Origin: Dicaeum eximium
Lineage: Eukaryota > Chordata > Aves > Passeriformes > Dicaeidae
Direction of reading: 5' to 3'
Assembly (NCBI GenBank): GCA_013396995.1
Contig: VWZP01006072.1
Span: 205,493 to 269,492, forward strand
Length of the DNA stretch: 64,000 nucleotides
The first letter of the stretch is position 1, and each line of letters opens with the position of its first letter. The notes beneath the pieces were generated by a model. The model saw only the letters and a list, made by a program, of their open reading frames with translations, ran no database searches and was not told where the DNA came from. The translations under genes were made by a program, and so were the position numbers. Below, one piece after another: positions 41,708 to 51,660 of this stretch.

Positions 41708-44700
41708 TCTTTTATGAAGAGTATCTGATATGGTGATTTATTGCCACAATATATTTTCCTATGCACAATTATGAGATGGTAGCCTGCCTATCATAATGCA
41801 TTAAAGACTACCAACTCAATTTTTATGCTGTCTTCCAAACCATGTGCATCATGGCAGAAAAATTCATGCATCAATAAACATGAACTTACAAATGACTGAG
41901 ATTTCAGTATTTTAAAATTAATGAGATTTCTTTACTAAGAGTTGCACACTATGTTTATAAGTTTACTTCCATTTTCTCTTTCATCACCACATCAAAGGTT
42001 TGCAACCTATGGCCCAGAAAGCAATTCTTATGGGAGAGTAAAGACCAGGAAGATCATATGGCATTGACTCCACCTCTTTCCTCCTGGCCGTTTCTTTATT
42101 TGCCCAGAGTTATCACTGTAATCAGAGCAGCACACAAGCTTTTCCAGGCAGTTAGAAGGAAGGAAAAATACAGCTCCCGGTTTCCTCTAACAACACTTGG
42201 TGTGAAGCTGAAAAATAGTTATGAATTCTCTTAATGGCTATGAAACACACACACAAACACATATATCAAACTTCTGTCCTTGTTTTGAGTTTTAAACAAA
42301 TGCTTTGCATGCAACAGCAATGTCCAAGAAAGAAAGATCAAGAGCTCTACCATCCAAAGCTGTGACTCAGACCATGAAAACCAGCAAAACTCCTGGATTA
42401 GATTTTATACATTGCACACATTATACCTGTATGGCAGATGTTTACAACACCTGTAAACATTACAGGATGACTAAGAAAGAGGCACAGCTTCCAAATCCTG
42501 GCATGGAGGGTCTCATGTAATGGCAAGAGCACTGATATTGCAGGAGACCAACAGCCCTCACAACCACTGCCAGCTGTTCTCACCATATTCCCCACACGTG
42601 GTGAATTAGTAGGAAAGCTGAGGAAGGCAAAATTTCTATAAAGTAGTGGGAGAAGAGACACTTGGATAGTGTTCTCTTTCTTTGTACACAAATACATTAT
42701 AAAAAAGATATTACATGTCAGCTATATTGCAGTCATGAAAAGTATAAATAAAGAGTTATTTAATATAGTTCCATGGAGTAGGAGAGACCTAACAAGAAGA
42801 AAATACTAGACAATTGAGTTCTTTCCTACGTTTTCCAAGCAGGACAATAATTTCAACTACGAAAATAATCATTAGTTTAGCTATAAAAATACAATCATAA
42901 AACAAATTTAGCAGTATACGAAAACTGGCCTCTTGATTTCCCTGCTCAAAGGTGGAGAGCAGCTAGTCCAGCCTCCAGGTCAGGAGTTCCTGATTTAATG
43001 AGTAGTTCTGTTTACAGCAGAACTAATGAAGCTCAGTTTCCTCTGGATTTGCTCCTGTAAGCCCCGTGGCCACTTAGCACTAATTACATCAGCTGCCTCT
43101 AAGCTTGCCCATGTCTCCTTGAGCTTCTGCACCCCATAAACTCCCCATTTGTCCATATATTTCCATATGCCCTTAAACCCACCTTCTTGTTCCATCACCT
43201 ATCTCTGAATGGTGCTAAGACAGACAGCACGTGCTGTGGCTGGTTTGGAGAACACCAAATGCCATCACCTCCTTGCTTTTATGGTTTTTTGGGGAAAGGG
43301 TTCTCAGATGTCAACTTTCACAGACTAGGGGAAGGCAGTCTTTCTCAAACCTCTCCCTGTTCTTTAACTGGTTGAAATGGACTGGGGGATTCACACTTAC
43401 TCAGGAAGAAAAGACACAAAGTCAATGTAAACAGCACTTCCTTCCGAAGCCAGGATTAGCAGGGACCTCAGTTCCAGCCAGTTGCAATTCACATTGAAAA
43501 TGCCCACTGCTGCTTTCCTGTCCTGCGGTTCAGGGCAGCTCCTGCATTTCTCATTCATCCATGCCACTCTTGTGGGACCAGGAAAACACAAAATTGACAA
43601 AAAGTCCATTTCAACATTTTTATACTGCACCCTGCGGGCAGCAATGAAACTGTCAACAAGAATTACTGCTTCACTCGAGTGACGGGGAGCAGAAGGGTCT
43701 GGAGCTATTTACAGGGATGGCCACCTCAAAACAAAAGCATGGAAGGATAAGAGCAGTAGTTACTCCAGCTAGGATAGCATATATAGAACAGGGCTAGCAG
43801 AAAAACGCCCTTGTTTTTTGCTGAGGGTAGGGGGAGAGGATAATCACATTAACAAATATCGACTAACAAGATGTTAATGTTCATTAAAAATGCAGAAAGA
43901 GTCTAACCTACAGAAACTACCTGTTGCTTAAAGAAACCTTATAATTTTTTCCTCTACCCACTTCTTTGTGCTTTGGGGCCAGAGAACACATAACACAAAC
44001 CCCAAATGCTGCACTTTAAAACGGGCAATGATGTTCCAGTAGTAAAGTACTACTGCGGGACTCTTTAGACCTAGAAATTACTTTCAGAACCCTCCCAGGC
44101 TTCCAGCACTGTAGGTGACTGAGGTGTCTGTACATAGCATAATGCAGTGCTGTGCAGCTAGCTCGAACACCAGAAGGAACATGGCCACGTTAGCACTGCA
44201 CTGCACCCAGGCTCAGAGCATCCATCCTGCTGCCCAGGTACTTTGGATCCATGCAAATGGTGCTTCCCTACAACACACAAGCATACCCTTAGTCATCCTG
44301 CCTCAGAAACCAGCTGTAACATCAAAGTTCTTCCTTAAATTACCGAGAATTGTAATGAAAGAGCATCTGAAGAGAAAAACAGACACCTAAATCAAGAAGA
44401 GGAGCAAGTTTTTACAATCGGCAGCATGCATCTTTCATTTAACAAAACAGACACAGCCCCTGAAATGCCTTTCTCTTTTTATGTCAGTTCTGCCCCTAGA
44501 GTTTACAAATTATGGCTCTGACTTGTAAATGTTAGTAAATACCTCCTTAAACCTTACTCAGTGTTTCCATAACTGTATATAGATTCTAGAGACTACCCTG
44601 CAAGAACAACATCCAAAATAGGTTCTAAAAATAAAGTCTTCTAGACGATTCTCACATATAGCCAAAGGCTGAAAACACAAACCATTTCATAAAGAAGGGC

Positions 44701-44781
44701 ATGAACTTGAATTATGAGCTTGAATTCAAGGGCTCCTTGAATTATAGCTGGAGAATGGGAAAAAATCCAGAACATCATGCC

Positions 44782-44798
44782 AAAAAAAAAAAAAAAAA
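44782..44798. repeat. Poly-A tract
   Basis: Seventeen consecutive A followed by G-AAAA-G-AAAAAA. On the JMJD1C sense strand it is a T run about 1 kb into the intron. No retroposon body was recognised. Confidence 0.9.
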
Positions 44799-45779
44799 GA
44801 AAAGAAAAAACCAAGAAAACTAACCGAGAATATAGCAAAAAAGTAGCATCTCAAGTCCACTTTCTGTTTTTGAAACAAAGCTTGAAGTCTGGGACGAACG
44901 AAAACAAGAGTTCTTAATTCTGTGATTCACACTTCTCGAACTAAGCAATCGATAATCTCTAACACCAGGCAATTGTTTGCCTGATGAGTTTGTAAAAAAG
45001 GCAACATTCCACCCCGATCAGTGTCGGGCTGTGAACACCTCCCCCTTGCCAGCAGCAATATGGATTGCCCAGCGCAGTCCGGTGATTCCTTTTTTCAGCC
45101 TACGTAATGCCCATTTACATAGTCGTGATATTTTTAAATGTGCTTTCAGAAGCACTATATGACATAAAAACATGGCAGGAGACAACCACAGAGGTAACAC
45201 AGCACTCCTGCGACTGCGGAATTCGCCAACAATATAACGACGAAGTCCGGGGAGCACAATAAAACTCCATTTTACAGATTATGCATTCAGAACACCAACC
45301 CAAGGAAATCCTGGCCGTGTTTCCCCCCCACAGCCAGAGTGTGTCTGAGCACAACAGAGCACATATCCTGGCTCCTTCGCTAACCTACACGCACATTCCT
45401 ACACCCCTTAGGAAAACAGTGACAGCGGGCACGAAAGGAAGGGAAACAATGACATTCTTTTAATCACAACGTTCACCAGCGCGCTGGAGCAGCCGGACAG
45501 TGCTACGCGGTACTTTGTGCATTCCCCTGGATCAGGCGCATTCTCCCCCGCCGCTCCAGGGGCAGCCCGACTGTCCCCCGCTGGCCAGGCCAGGCACCGG
45601 CCCTGTCTCGCCGCGCCCGCCCGGCCGGGGCACGGAGCGGCCGCGCACGCCGCGAGAACCGCACCTGGCGCCAGCCGTGACCCTCGGCTCCACGTCACTG
45701 CGCCCGGCCGGCCGCGGGGCTGTGTCACGCCGGGCCCGCCGCCCCCCGCCGCATCCCCCAGCCCGGCCCGAGCCGCGGC

Positions 45780-45788
45780 TCTTACCGC
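45780..45788 (-). other. JMJD1C: JMJD1C exon 1 splice donor
   Basis: Read on the minus strand, the sequence is GCG followed by GTAAGAG, with the intron's first two bases at 45785-45784. Positions +1 to +5 (GTAAG) match the metazoan donor consensus. The last exonic base is G. The reading frame stays open past the donor but becomes an arginine- and glycine-rich CpG-island translation, as expected for intron. Confidence 0.88.
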
Positions 45789-45926
45789 CAGCTCGGGGCT
45801 GTGCGAGTCCCGCTGGGACACGGCGCGGATGATCCCGGCCCGCCAGCGCCCGCTCTCCGGCGGTTCCTCGCCGCCGAGGCACAGGAACCGCTTCCCCACC
45901 AGCTCCGGCCGCGTCTCCACCGCCAT
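45786..45926 (-). CDS. JMJD1C: JMJD1C first coding exon (47 codons, partial gene)
   Basis: The exon encodes the N-terminus of JMJD1C, a large nuclear jumonji-family protein of roughly 2,500 residues related to the H3K9 demethylases KDM3A and KDM3B and known as a nuclear-receptor coregulator. The catalytic JmjC domain is at the far C-terminus and outside this window. Seen here: the peptide opens MAVETRPELVGKRFLC and continues through WRAGIIRAVS to SPELA, which I recognise as the conserved start of the long isoform; the WRAG-x-x-RA block is shared with KDM3B. The start is well supported: the ATG has G at -3 and G at +4, and an in-frame TAG lies 15 codons upstream (45972-45974). The exon ends in phase 0 after codon 47 (GCG) at a GTAAGA donor. 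Compared with the mammalian protein as I recall it, the segment between FLC and WRAG is about 10 residues shorter. The remaining exons lie beyond position 1. Certainty is high for the gene and exact for the exon boundary if this donor is used. Confidence 0.93.
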
Positions 45927-45971
45927 GGCCGCCGCCGCGCAGGCACCGCACCAGCCGCCGAGCCCGCCGCT

Positions 45972-45986
45972 CTAGGGGCCGCGCAT
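45972..45986 (-). promoter_or_regulatory. Possible 4-codon upstream ORF in the JMJD1C leader
   Basis: On the minus strand, an ATG at 45986-45984 opens a frame that encodes only M-R-G-P before the TAG at 45972-45974. The stop lies 45 nt before the JMJD1C ATG and in the same frame. The uORF start has G at -3 and C at +4, so it could be moderately well recognised. If transcription starts above 45986, ribosomes would meet this mini-ORF first, which would favour re-initiation or leaky scanning. Whether the leader includes it is unknown. Confidence 0.45.
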
Positions 45987-45995
45987 GGCGGGCGT

Positions 45996-46016
45996 GGGGC
46001 GGGGACGGGCGCGGGG
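45996..46016 (+). promoter_or_regulatory. Putative G-quadruplex with GC box
   Basis: Four guanine runs occur on the plus strand at 45996-45999, 46001-46004, 46007-46009 and 46013-46016, with loops of 1, 2 and 3 bases. This meets the usual quadruplex pattern. The first two runs also form a consensus GC box. The plus strand is the template strand for JMJD1C. Confidence 0.6.
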
Positions 46017-46097
46017 CTCTCGGGCTCGCAGCGGCGGGAGGGTCGAAGCCCCTCGGCCGCGCCGCCGCCGCCACAGCCCGACACAAACAGCGAGCGA

Positions 46098-46118
46098 GGG
46101 GCGGGGGCGGGCCGGGGG
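46098..46118 (+). promoter_or_regulatory. Putative G-quadruplex with overlapping GC boxes
   Basis: Guanine runs of 4, 5, 3 and 5 bases lie at 46098-46101, 46103-46107, 46109-46111 and 46114-46118, with loops of 1, 1 and 2 bases. Short loops and long runs make this the strongest quadruplex candidate in the window. The same bases contain overlapping GGGGCGGGG-type Sp/KLF sites about 170-190 bp upstream of the JMJD1C ATG. Confidence 0.62.
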
Positions 46119-46124
46119 TGCGCG

Positions 46125-46157
46125 CTCCCTCCCTCACCTCCTCCCTCCCTCTCTCCC
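46125..46157 (-). promoter_or_regulatory. C/T-rich tract, G-rich on the JMJD1C sense strand
   Basis: The plus strand is almost entirely pyrimidine here (a single A at 46136). CCC runs lie at 46127-46129, 46131-46133, 46143-46145, 46147-46149 and 46155-46157. The minus (JMJD1C sense) strand could therefore form a quadruplex, although one loop would be 9 bases long. Such CT elements in promoters can also form triplex or i-motif structures. Confidence 0.5.
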
Positions 46158-46550
46158 GCGCGCGCCCGCCCGCCGCGCTGCGGCCCCGACCACTCCGCCC
46201 ACGCAGCCCCACTGCCATGGAGACCGACGCCGCGCGACGTCTCCCTCCGCCAGGCAGCGCGGGGCCAGCGGCCGCAGCGCGGCAAAGAGTCCGCGGCCGC
46301 TGGGGTGGCACCGGGACCCCGCGGGGACTCCTCCCGTCGCCCCCTGCCCGGCCCCGGCCGGGGCGGCACGGCTCTCACCTGTCGCCCCGGTGCCCCCCGA
46401 GAGCAGCCCCGCGGTGATCTGACACGGGCGGGGTACCCGCTCCCTGCCTCCGGTGCCACGGCGGGAGCTGGGCTCAGCCTCTCCGGGGTGCTTCCCCTGG
46501 TGGAAGAAGCGGCTGCCCGTCCTCCGCGGGCTCGCCCACACCCTGCTTGA

Positions 46551-46689
46551 GGCGCACCACTCCGAGAGCTCACTGATGTACTTAAATGTGTGAAGGCGGG
46601 GTACCAGGATAATGGAACCGGGCTGCTCCCGGCGGCACCAGGCAATAGGACACGAAGCAATGGGCGAGGTGTTGCTGTGACGCACTGGA
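46551..46689. other. Upstream flank of the JMJD1C island
   Basis: A short transition from CpG island to ordinary sequence. It contains no recognised gene or repeat and runs directly into a CR1 fragment. Confidence 0.5.
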
Positions 46690-46903
46690 AGTCCTCAGAA
46701 AAAGAGAAAGAACTCCTTCACCATGAGAATGACACTGGAACAGATTATGCAGAGAGGGTGCAGAGTCTCCCTCGCTGGAGATACTCCAGAACCTGTCTGG
46801 ACACAACCCTGTGCCTGTCTAGGACAACCCTGCTAAGCAGAGAGGTTGGACCAGATGCCACCCTGTGGTCCCTTCGAGCCTGACCCATTCTGTGATTTTG
46901 TGA
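46690..46903 (+). mobile_element. CR1 LINE 3' fragment
   Basis: A short CR1 3' UTR fragment in plus orientation. The diagnostic stretches are CACTGGAACAGATTATGCAG near 46732, GGTTGGACCAGATG near 46844 and the terminal TGACCCATTCTGTGATTTTG near 46881. It differs in subfamily from the copy at 14.6 kb, since it has the GGACCAGATG form rather than GATTTGATGATC. The element ends about 1 kb upstream of the JMJD1C start codon, just outside the CpG island. Confidence 0.9.
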
Positions 46904-49357
46904 GAGCCCAGGCTGGCAAGGGTATCCCAAAAACCAAGCACCAGCATGCTGATGTCCCAGCCCTCCAGGGTTTGGGAGAGCCAGGACCAGCTCTGCCGTC
47001 TGCTGCACCTTCTCCCCTAAAGTCAGTTTGTTGAGGAGTTCAGCAAAGACACCCATCCAGCTTTCCCTACTGCAAACACTACAGAACTCCCTGGGAATGC
47101 AGTGTCAGTTTTGTCCCTCAGAGGCTTTTAGAGACAGAACACTTCAGACCTAGAAGACACGACTGAATTCTGTTGAATGCCAGCAGTGATATCCAAGAAA
47201 TCAGCTCAGAGACTCATAGGGGCTTCAGCGGAGAGCTTGGGCTGCAACACCTGAGGAAGCCGTGCAGCCACGTTCTGCAGCAGTTGCTATCGGTTTGTTG
47301 TTCTTTCCATGGCTCCCGCAGTCATGCTGTGCTAATGCCATGTTTGCATTTTAAGAGGTTTTCCTTCACGTTATCTGGAGGTGTAGCTTTCCTGAACTTC
47401 TGCCTGCCTTTACTGGTATGCCTGCCCTCAAGAGAGCAGGTTAATGATCTCTCATCTAGCACTAAAAGCAAATTTGAATAGTGCATTTTTGAAAAATAGA
47501 TTGTGAGGCAAAAGCCATAAATCAAGATTGCCAACTTCCCACATTCCTGTATATTTTAGTGGAACAAATAACTTCTGGTACAAGAGAACTTAATTAACAG
47601 AGAACAAACAAACAAAATAAATCAATTCATCATTCACCATGACAAGTTTGTTCACAGGATTAGAATAAGTCACAAGACATAACATTTATAGTTGGAACCT
47701 ATAGATGCCTGGCATCCCAGGCTGGAATGGATGGAGGTGTGCTCTTTAAAAGCTACAGAAGCAACCACAGGGCATTTGAGCTAAATAAGGTCTTCATTCA
47801 CGTTCCAAGGCAATGCTACAGCCAACAAAAGTGTACTGCAGTCTTGCAGAAAGAACAAAAATTATGTAAGTACTGGGCAGTTATCCATAAAGGGTATAAG
47901 GAGAAGTTACAAAACTGACTAAATAAATATTAATCATATCAAAGTTCTTGTATTCATTCCCTCTTGTTTAATCAAAGAGTAATTTGAGATATTGTTGAAT
48001 TCGACCATTAAATGACATTAATGTGCAACAAAACATAAAATATACCCCAAAAAAGCCAATTTACATGATTCTAATAGACTGAACTTGTGAATTCATCACA
48101 GAATACCAAACTATTAAGAATCAAATATTTTTAATTTGTTCCAAAAATTTATGTCAAGGCACTGACACTAGAATTATGTTTTAATATAGATTAGAATTCA
48201 CAGAAGGCTATTGTTCAATGTGGAACCATTTTATGGTTGTTAATCACCTGAAAATATCAGTAAGATCAAGTAACATAGACATTTAGGTGGCAATTCCCAC
48301 GGTTAGCTGTCACTTCCCAGATGCCAAGTGAGATGGGCAGGACTTTGCCCTGCTAGACCAGGCAGAGACAGCGCAAGGGAAAGCCTTGACATATCACAGG
48401 GCAGCTTCACTCCCCAGCAACCCACACCTCAGCTCTTCTATCTTTCACTTACTCATCTTGGAGCAGATTTTTTAACCCATAGGTGCTTTAGGAAGGTCAA
48501 AATTACTATGTTCAGCTGGATCAGCATATGAGACCCACAGGTTGCTGAATATTTTCCACCTCCAGCAACTTATTTTCTTGGCCTCTCTTCACTTATCCTT
48601 TTCTTCTTTGCTGCTTCCTTCTCTCCTTGTTTCTCTGTGAAGTGGTAGAAATTGGGAGAGCACTAAATGCTCAGGATATGGATAAATCAACTCAGACCCT
48701 CTGTCTTCAACAAAACAAAGTCATGGTGCTGTGGCCCAAGGCCTGAAAATAGCTTAGACACTAACTATTTAAACAGTCTGTACCCTATCACACTCCAGTA
48801 GGATTTCTTCCTTTTTCAGAAGCCTTTGCAAGCATCAAACCATTACATTAACTCCGTCTTCAAAGCAACACCTCCCTTTTTTTTTTTTCCATAAATATTA
48901 AGGTGCCTGAAAAGTCAAAGCACCAACATTCACAGGATTTAAAGGATTAGGGATGTTAAGAATTGATGCATCTTCTGAAAAGAGTGGCATAAGGTAGCCT
49001 CTTTTTGTAGATTACTCTGAAAAGACCTGAAGAATCATCCTCTTGGAGCTCAGGAGCAACACTCAGAGCCAGATGCCCATAGGCAACAACAAAATAGAGC
49101 TAACACCTTCAGGCTGGAGAAGTCCACAAAAAAAGAAAGCAAGAGAGCTCTAGGCTGAGCCCCAGGGAAGGAGAGCTTCTTGTGGGAAACTGACTGTGGA
49201 CTCACCTCTTACTCCCTGAAAGTAGACACATCGTTTAGGTGCAAAATCAAGATATTTACTGAGGGCTTTTTCTAACTTCCAGATTGAAATGCAGCACAGC
49301 CTGTGCTAGTAGTAATTGCACCTTTTCCATACAGATAAATGCCATATTTAATAATGT
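46904..49357. other. Intergenic segment, nothing recognised
   Basis: Non-coding DNA between the JMJD1C promoter and the next features. The only low-complexity element is a 12-base T run at 48877-48888. The short open frames have no family signature. Confidence 0.5.
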
Positions 49358-49445
49358 CCATTTTACAGGAAGGAAAATTGAGAGACAAAGACAAAATGAC
49401 CTGTCGGTGTCACATCTCTTAAGCAGAATTAATATTGAACTAATT
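49358..49445 (-). mobile_element. MIR-like ancient SINE remnant
   Basis: The plus strand reads CCATTTTACAGGAAGG near 49358, then TTGAGAGACAAAGA near 49379, AAATGACCTG near 49394, GTGTCACA near 49407 and AGCAGAATTAATATTGAAC near 49422. In order and spacing these match the reverse complement of the MIR SINE consensus as I know it (CCATTTTACAGATGAGGAAACTGAG..., AGTGACTTGCC, GGTCACACAG, GGCAGAGCTGGGATTTGAAC). MIR-family CORE-SINEs predate the bird-mammal split, so a diverged copy is plausible here. The match is by eye and the element is heavily decayed. Confidence 0.6.
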
Positions 49446-51505
49446 CTTTTTAAAATATGAGCTATATACTTCTAGATCTATCTTACCTTTCCTTAGGGCA
49501 TAGCATCAGTTTCCTCTGAACTAATAATTCCCTGGAAATTTGGAAAGCAACATTTAATGTTTTCCAGTGTTCAGCAGCAGAAAATTAAGAATCTACATTT
49601 AACAGATTGGTTTAAGAGTCTTGTAACTTTAAAACTCATAGCCAAGAGAAAACAAAATTTTCATCAAATATCAGTTATTTCAGATACAAAGCCAACTTTT
49701 GATTTCCAATTGTCTTATCTTCTACAGAGAGTCCATGGGCTTTTCTGACCACATCCTCCTTGAAAGCACAATTGTTTGAGTGGTGAGGCAGGCCTTGAAC
49801 ACTGAATGAGACATAGAATCAGTGGGAAAGTATGATTCTTTAAAGACAGATATTTAATGTAGATGCAAAGGCTGCATTAAACACCTGGAGGTACATAAGT
49901 GCAAGAGAGTGAAAGTTGTGGTTTGTGGCATTACCTCCCCAGCTATACCACTAACATCCTGTATGGTGATTTATTGCATCTCCAGCTGTCTACAGTCACT
50001 CTCCATCTGGGTCTCTCGACTGATCACTCCTAATATTTTCCTGTGTCTTGGTTTTTGCAGTTGTAAAAAGGCTGCAAATTTACTGCTCTATTTACACTGC
50101 AGGTGAATATAGCACCCCACTGTGTCCAGGTGTCATCCTCAGGACTTCTTTAATCCCATCCCGGCTTTTGCTACAGCACACAATGGAGGAAGATTTAAGT
50201 TTACTGCATTTGTGAATCACTCCAACCATATCTACAAAAGAAAACATTGTCGTTCACAGGGTGCCACTCCATCAATGCTGACAACAGCAAGGAGCATTAC
50301 TGAGCCTCCGTGTGATGTTTCACAGTCAATTTATAGCCTAGAACAGATGAATACAACATATTCCAATTCCAACATTTCCTTCTGTTCCAGCTAATGAGAT
50401 AGCACCAAAGAAGGTTGAACAATTTGAATAAACATTGCCTTCAATACATTCTCTTCCTCAGAAGTTTGCTGACATCTTATCAGCCTATCCCTATACAAGC
50501 CCTGGCCTCCATTTCCTGCCACCCTTAACTACTGCCTTACACTTGAGTCAGCAAACAGAGCTCCTGGGTACCCCACATCTGCTTTAAATACACAGTCTGC
50601 CAGTGAAGTTGCAGGGGCGGGTTCTACCGAGACCTGGAGCTGCTGAGATGTGCTCACCCCTTGACCCTGCCCTGGGGTTGGCCGACTCCCTCCTGCTGGG
50701 GATGGCACCACCTTCAACAGCTGCCACTGTTTTCTGCAGTAAGTCTTTAAGAGCAGCCTGAGGGTAAAGCATCATTAGACCAGCACTAAACTTTGGTAGC
50801 AAACAGTCCCTCCCACTCCTGATGGGTTTACACCCTGTAGAGGCAAAATGCAGAGGGTAGAGGAATAGAGATAACAAAGCTCTCCGTCTCCATCTTTCCT
50901 TGAATACTTAAGGACTTAATTCCTAAGGTGAAACTGCATGGCCCTGCTCTGGCCTTATCAGATAACATCTCCATCTAAAACAACTTCTTTGAATTGTTTG
51001 AAGGAAAATGCTCTCAGTTTCCTCACGGCACAGATGGAAGATGCCATTTCTACTGGTCACTCAACCCAGGTGCAAGCATTAAGAGCAAGGATGATGCACA
51101 GCAGCAGTGGTGTAACATTTTTGTGGCAATTCTAGCAATGTTAGATTTCCACTCAAATTTCTTTCCTGCTTTTCATCTTGCAAGCAGCTGATGCCAGCTT
51201 GAGACTTGGTGCTTCTCAAGAATCAGACTGAGCTTTAGGCATATTGGTCAGCCTGTAACAGCTCTCCCACAACATACACTGTAATGCCCAGAAGACAGCA
51301 CAAGAACTGAGAACAAATTTTTATTTTTTTATTTGGTTGAGGGGATCCACCTACAGAACAAAACACCAGAAGAGATCGAGCTTACTCAGAGCCTGAGCAG
51401 CCTCAGTAGTGCTGATGGTCCTCTTGAAAAGGCCTGCCTTACCTTAGGCTGCTCCCAGCTACAATGCTCCTTTCTCCTGTCAATCACTCATACATAAAAC
51501 CTGAA
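49446..51505. other. Intergenic segment, nothing recognised
   Basis: Non-coding DNA with a moderately GC-richer patch near 50600-50720. The open frames there have no family signature. No repeat or RNA gene was identified. Confidence 0.5.
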
Positions 51506-51660
51506 ACCAATCACCCTTAAAATTAATTAATCACCTTCCCATGAACCTTTACGTCCAGTGCTGCTTCTTCCCCACTCACACCTAAGCTGTATAAAGACCA
51601 GTCAGTAAGACTTTTTCTGCCCCATTCTGGGGCAGTAATGACTAGAAAGATAGGTGAGTA
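51506..51660 (+). promoter_or_regulatory. Candidate cryptic promoter with first-exon donor
   Basis: On the plus strand a CCAAT box (51507-51511) is followed about 80 bases later by a TATA-like TATAAAG (51590-51596). After that come an 8-bp GC-rich hairpin, CTGCCCCA/TGGGGCAG (51617-51635), and a full splice-donor consensus AG-GTGAGTA (intron starting at 51654). The spacing fits a TATA promoter with a first exon of about 30 bases. It might be a lncRNA promoter or part of a solo LTR whose ends I could not find. Each motif is common alone; only the ordered combination is suggestive. Confidence 0.3.

Larger units (their letters stand above)
32070..44880 (-). other. JMJD1C: JMJD1C intron 1, proximal part
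   Basis: AT-rich, CpG-poor non-coding DNA with no supported gene. It contains a TG/CA-TA microsatellite (33874-33910), a 36-base purine tract with an imperfect hairpin (35446-35500), a 16-bp direct duplication (41660-41692) and a 17-base A run (44782-44798). Short A runs lie at 37305 and 38951. Open frames are all under 110 codons. A phrase at 41996 loosely resembles a hAT-transposon terminal repeat but is too short to call. Confidence 0.55.
45470..46550 (-). promoter_or_regulatory. JMJD1C: JMJD1C CpG-island promoter
   Basis: This is a dense CpG island in an otherwise CpG-poor window, covering JMJD1C exon 1, its 5' leader and several hundred bases upstream. A weaker shore with scattered CpGs extends left to about 44880. 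GC boxes (GGGGCGGGG type) are present around 45996-46004 and 46098-46111 on the plus strand. I see no TATA box at a fitting distance, so this looks like a broad housekeeping-type promoter with dispersed initiation. The transcription start cannot be placed from sequence alone, but it must lie above 45926. Such islands often initiate in both directions, so an antisense plus-strand transcript is possible. Long open frames on both strands here reflect low stop-codon frequency rather than genes. Confidence 0.88.

Noticed and set aside
41996..42025. GGTTTGCAACCTATGGCCCA, loosely like a hAT (Charlie-type) terminal repeat
   Set aside because: The match is about 20 bases with no partner terminal repeat or target-site duplication found.
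42995..43198. 67-codon minus-strand frame with a protein-like look
   Set aside because: I could not link it to any family. There is no upstream or downstream continuation and the length is at chance level.
1..45785. JMJD1C exon 2 or later exons
   Set aside because: I looked on the minus strand for the conserved continuation after exon 1 (VEFDD-like and WDKREW-like blocks) and found none. This was a by-eye search and a short exon could be missed; a translated search with JMJD1C would settle it.
45532..46660. Overlapping frames of 250-290 codons on both strands in the CpG island
   Set aside because: GC-rich DNA has few stop codons. The peptides are Ala/Arg/Pro/Gly-rich with no conserved block, and only the 47-codon JMJD1C exon is recognisable.
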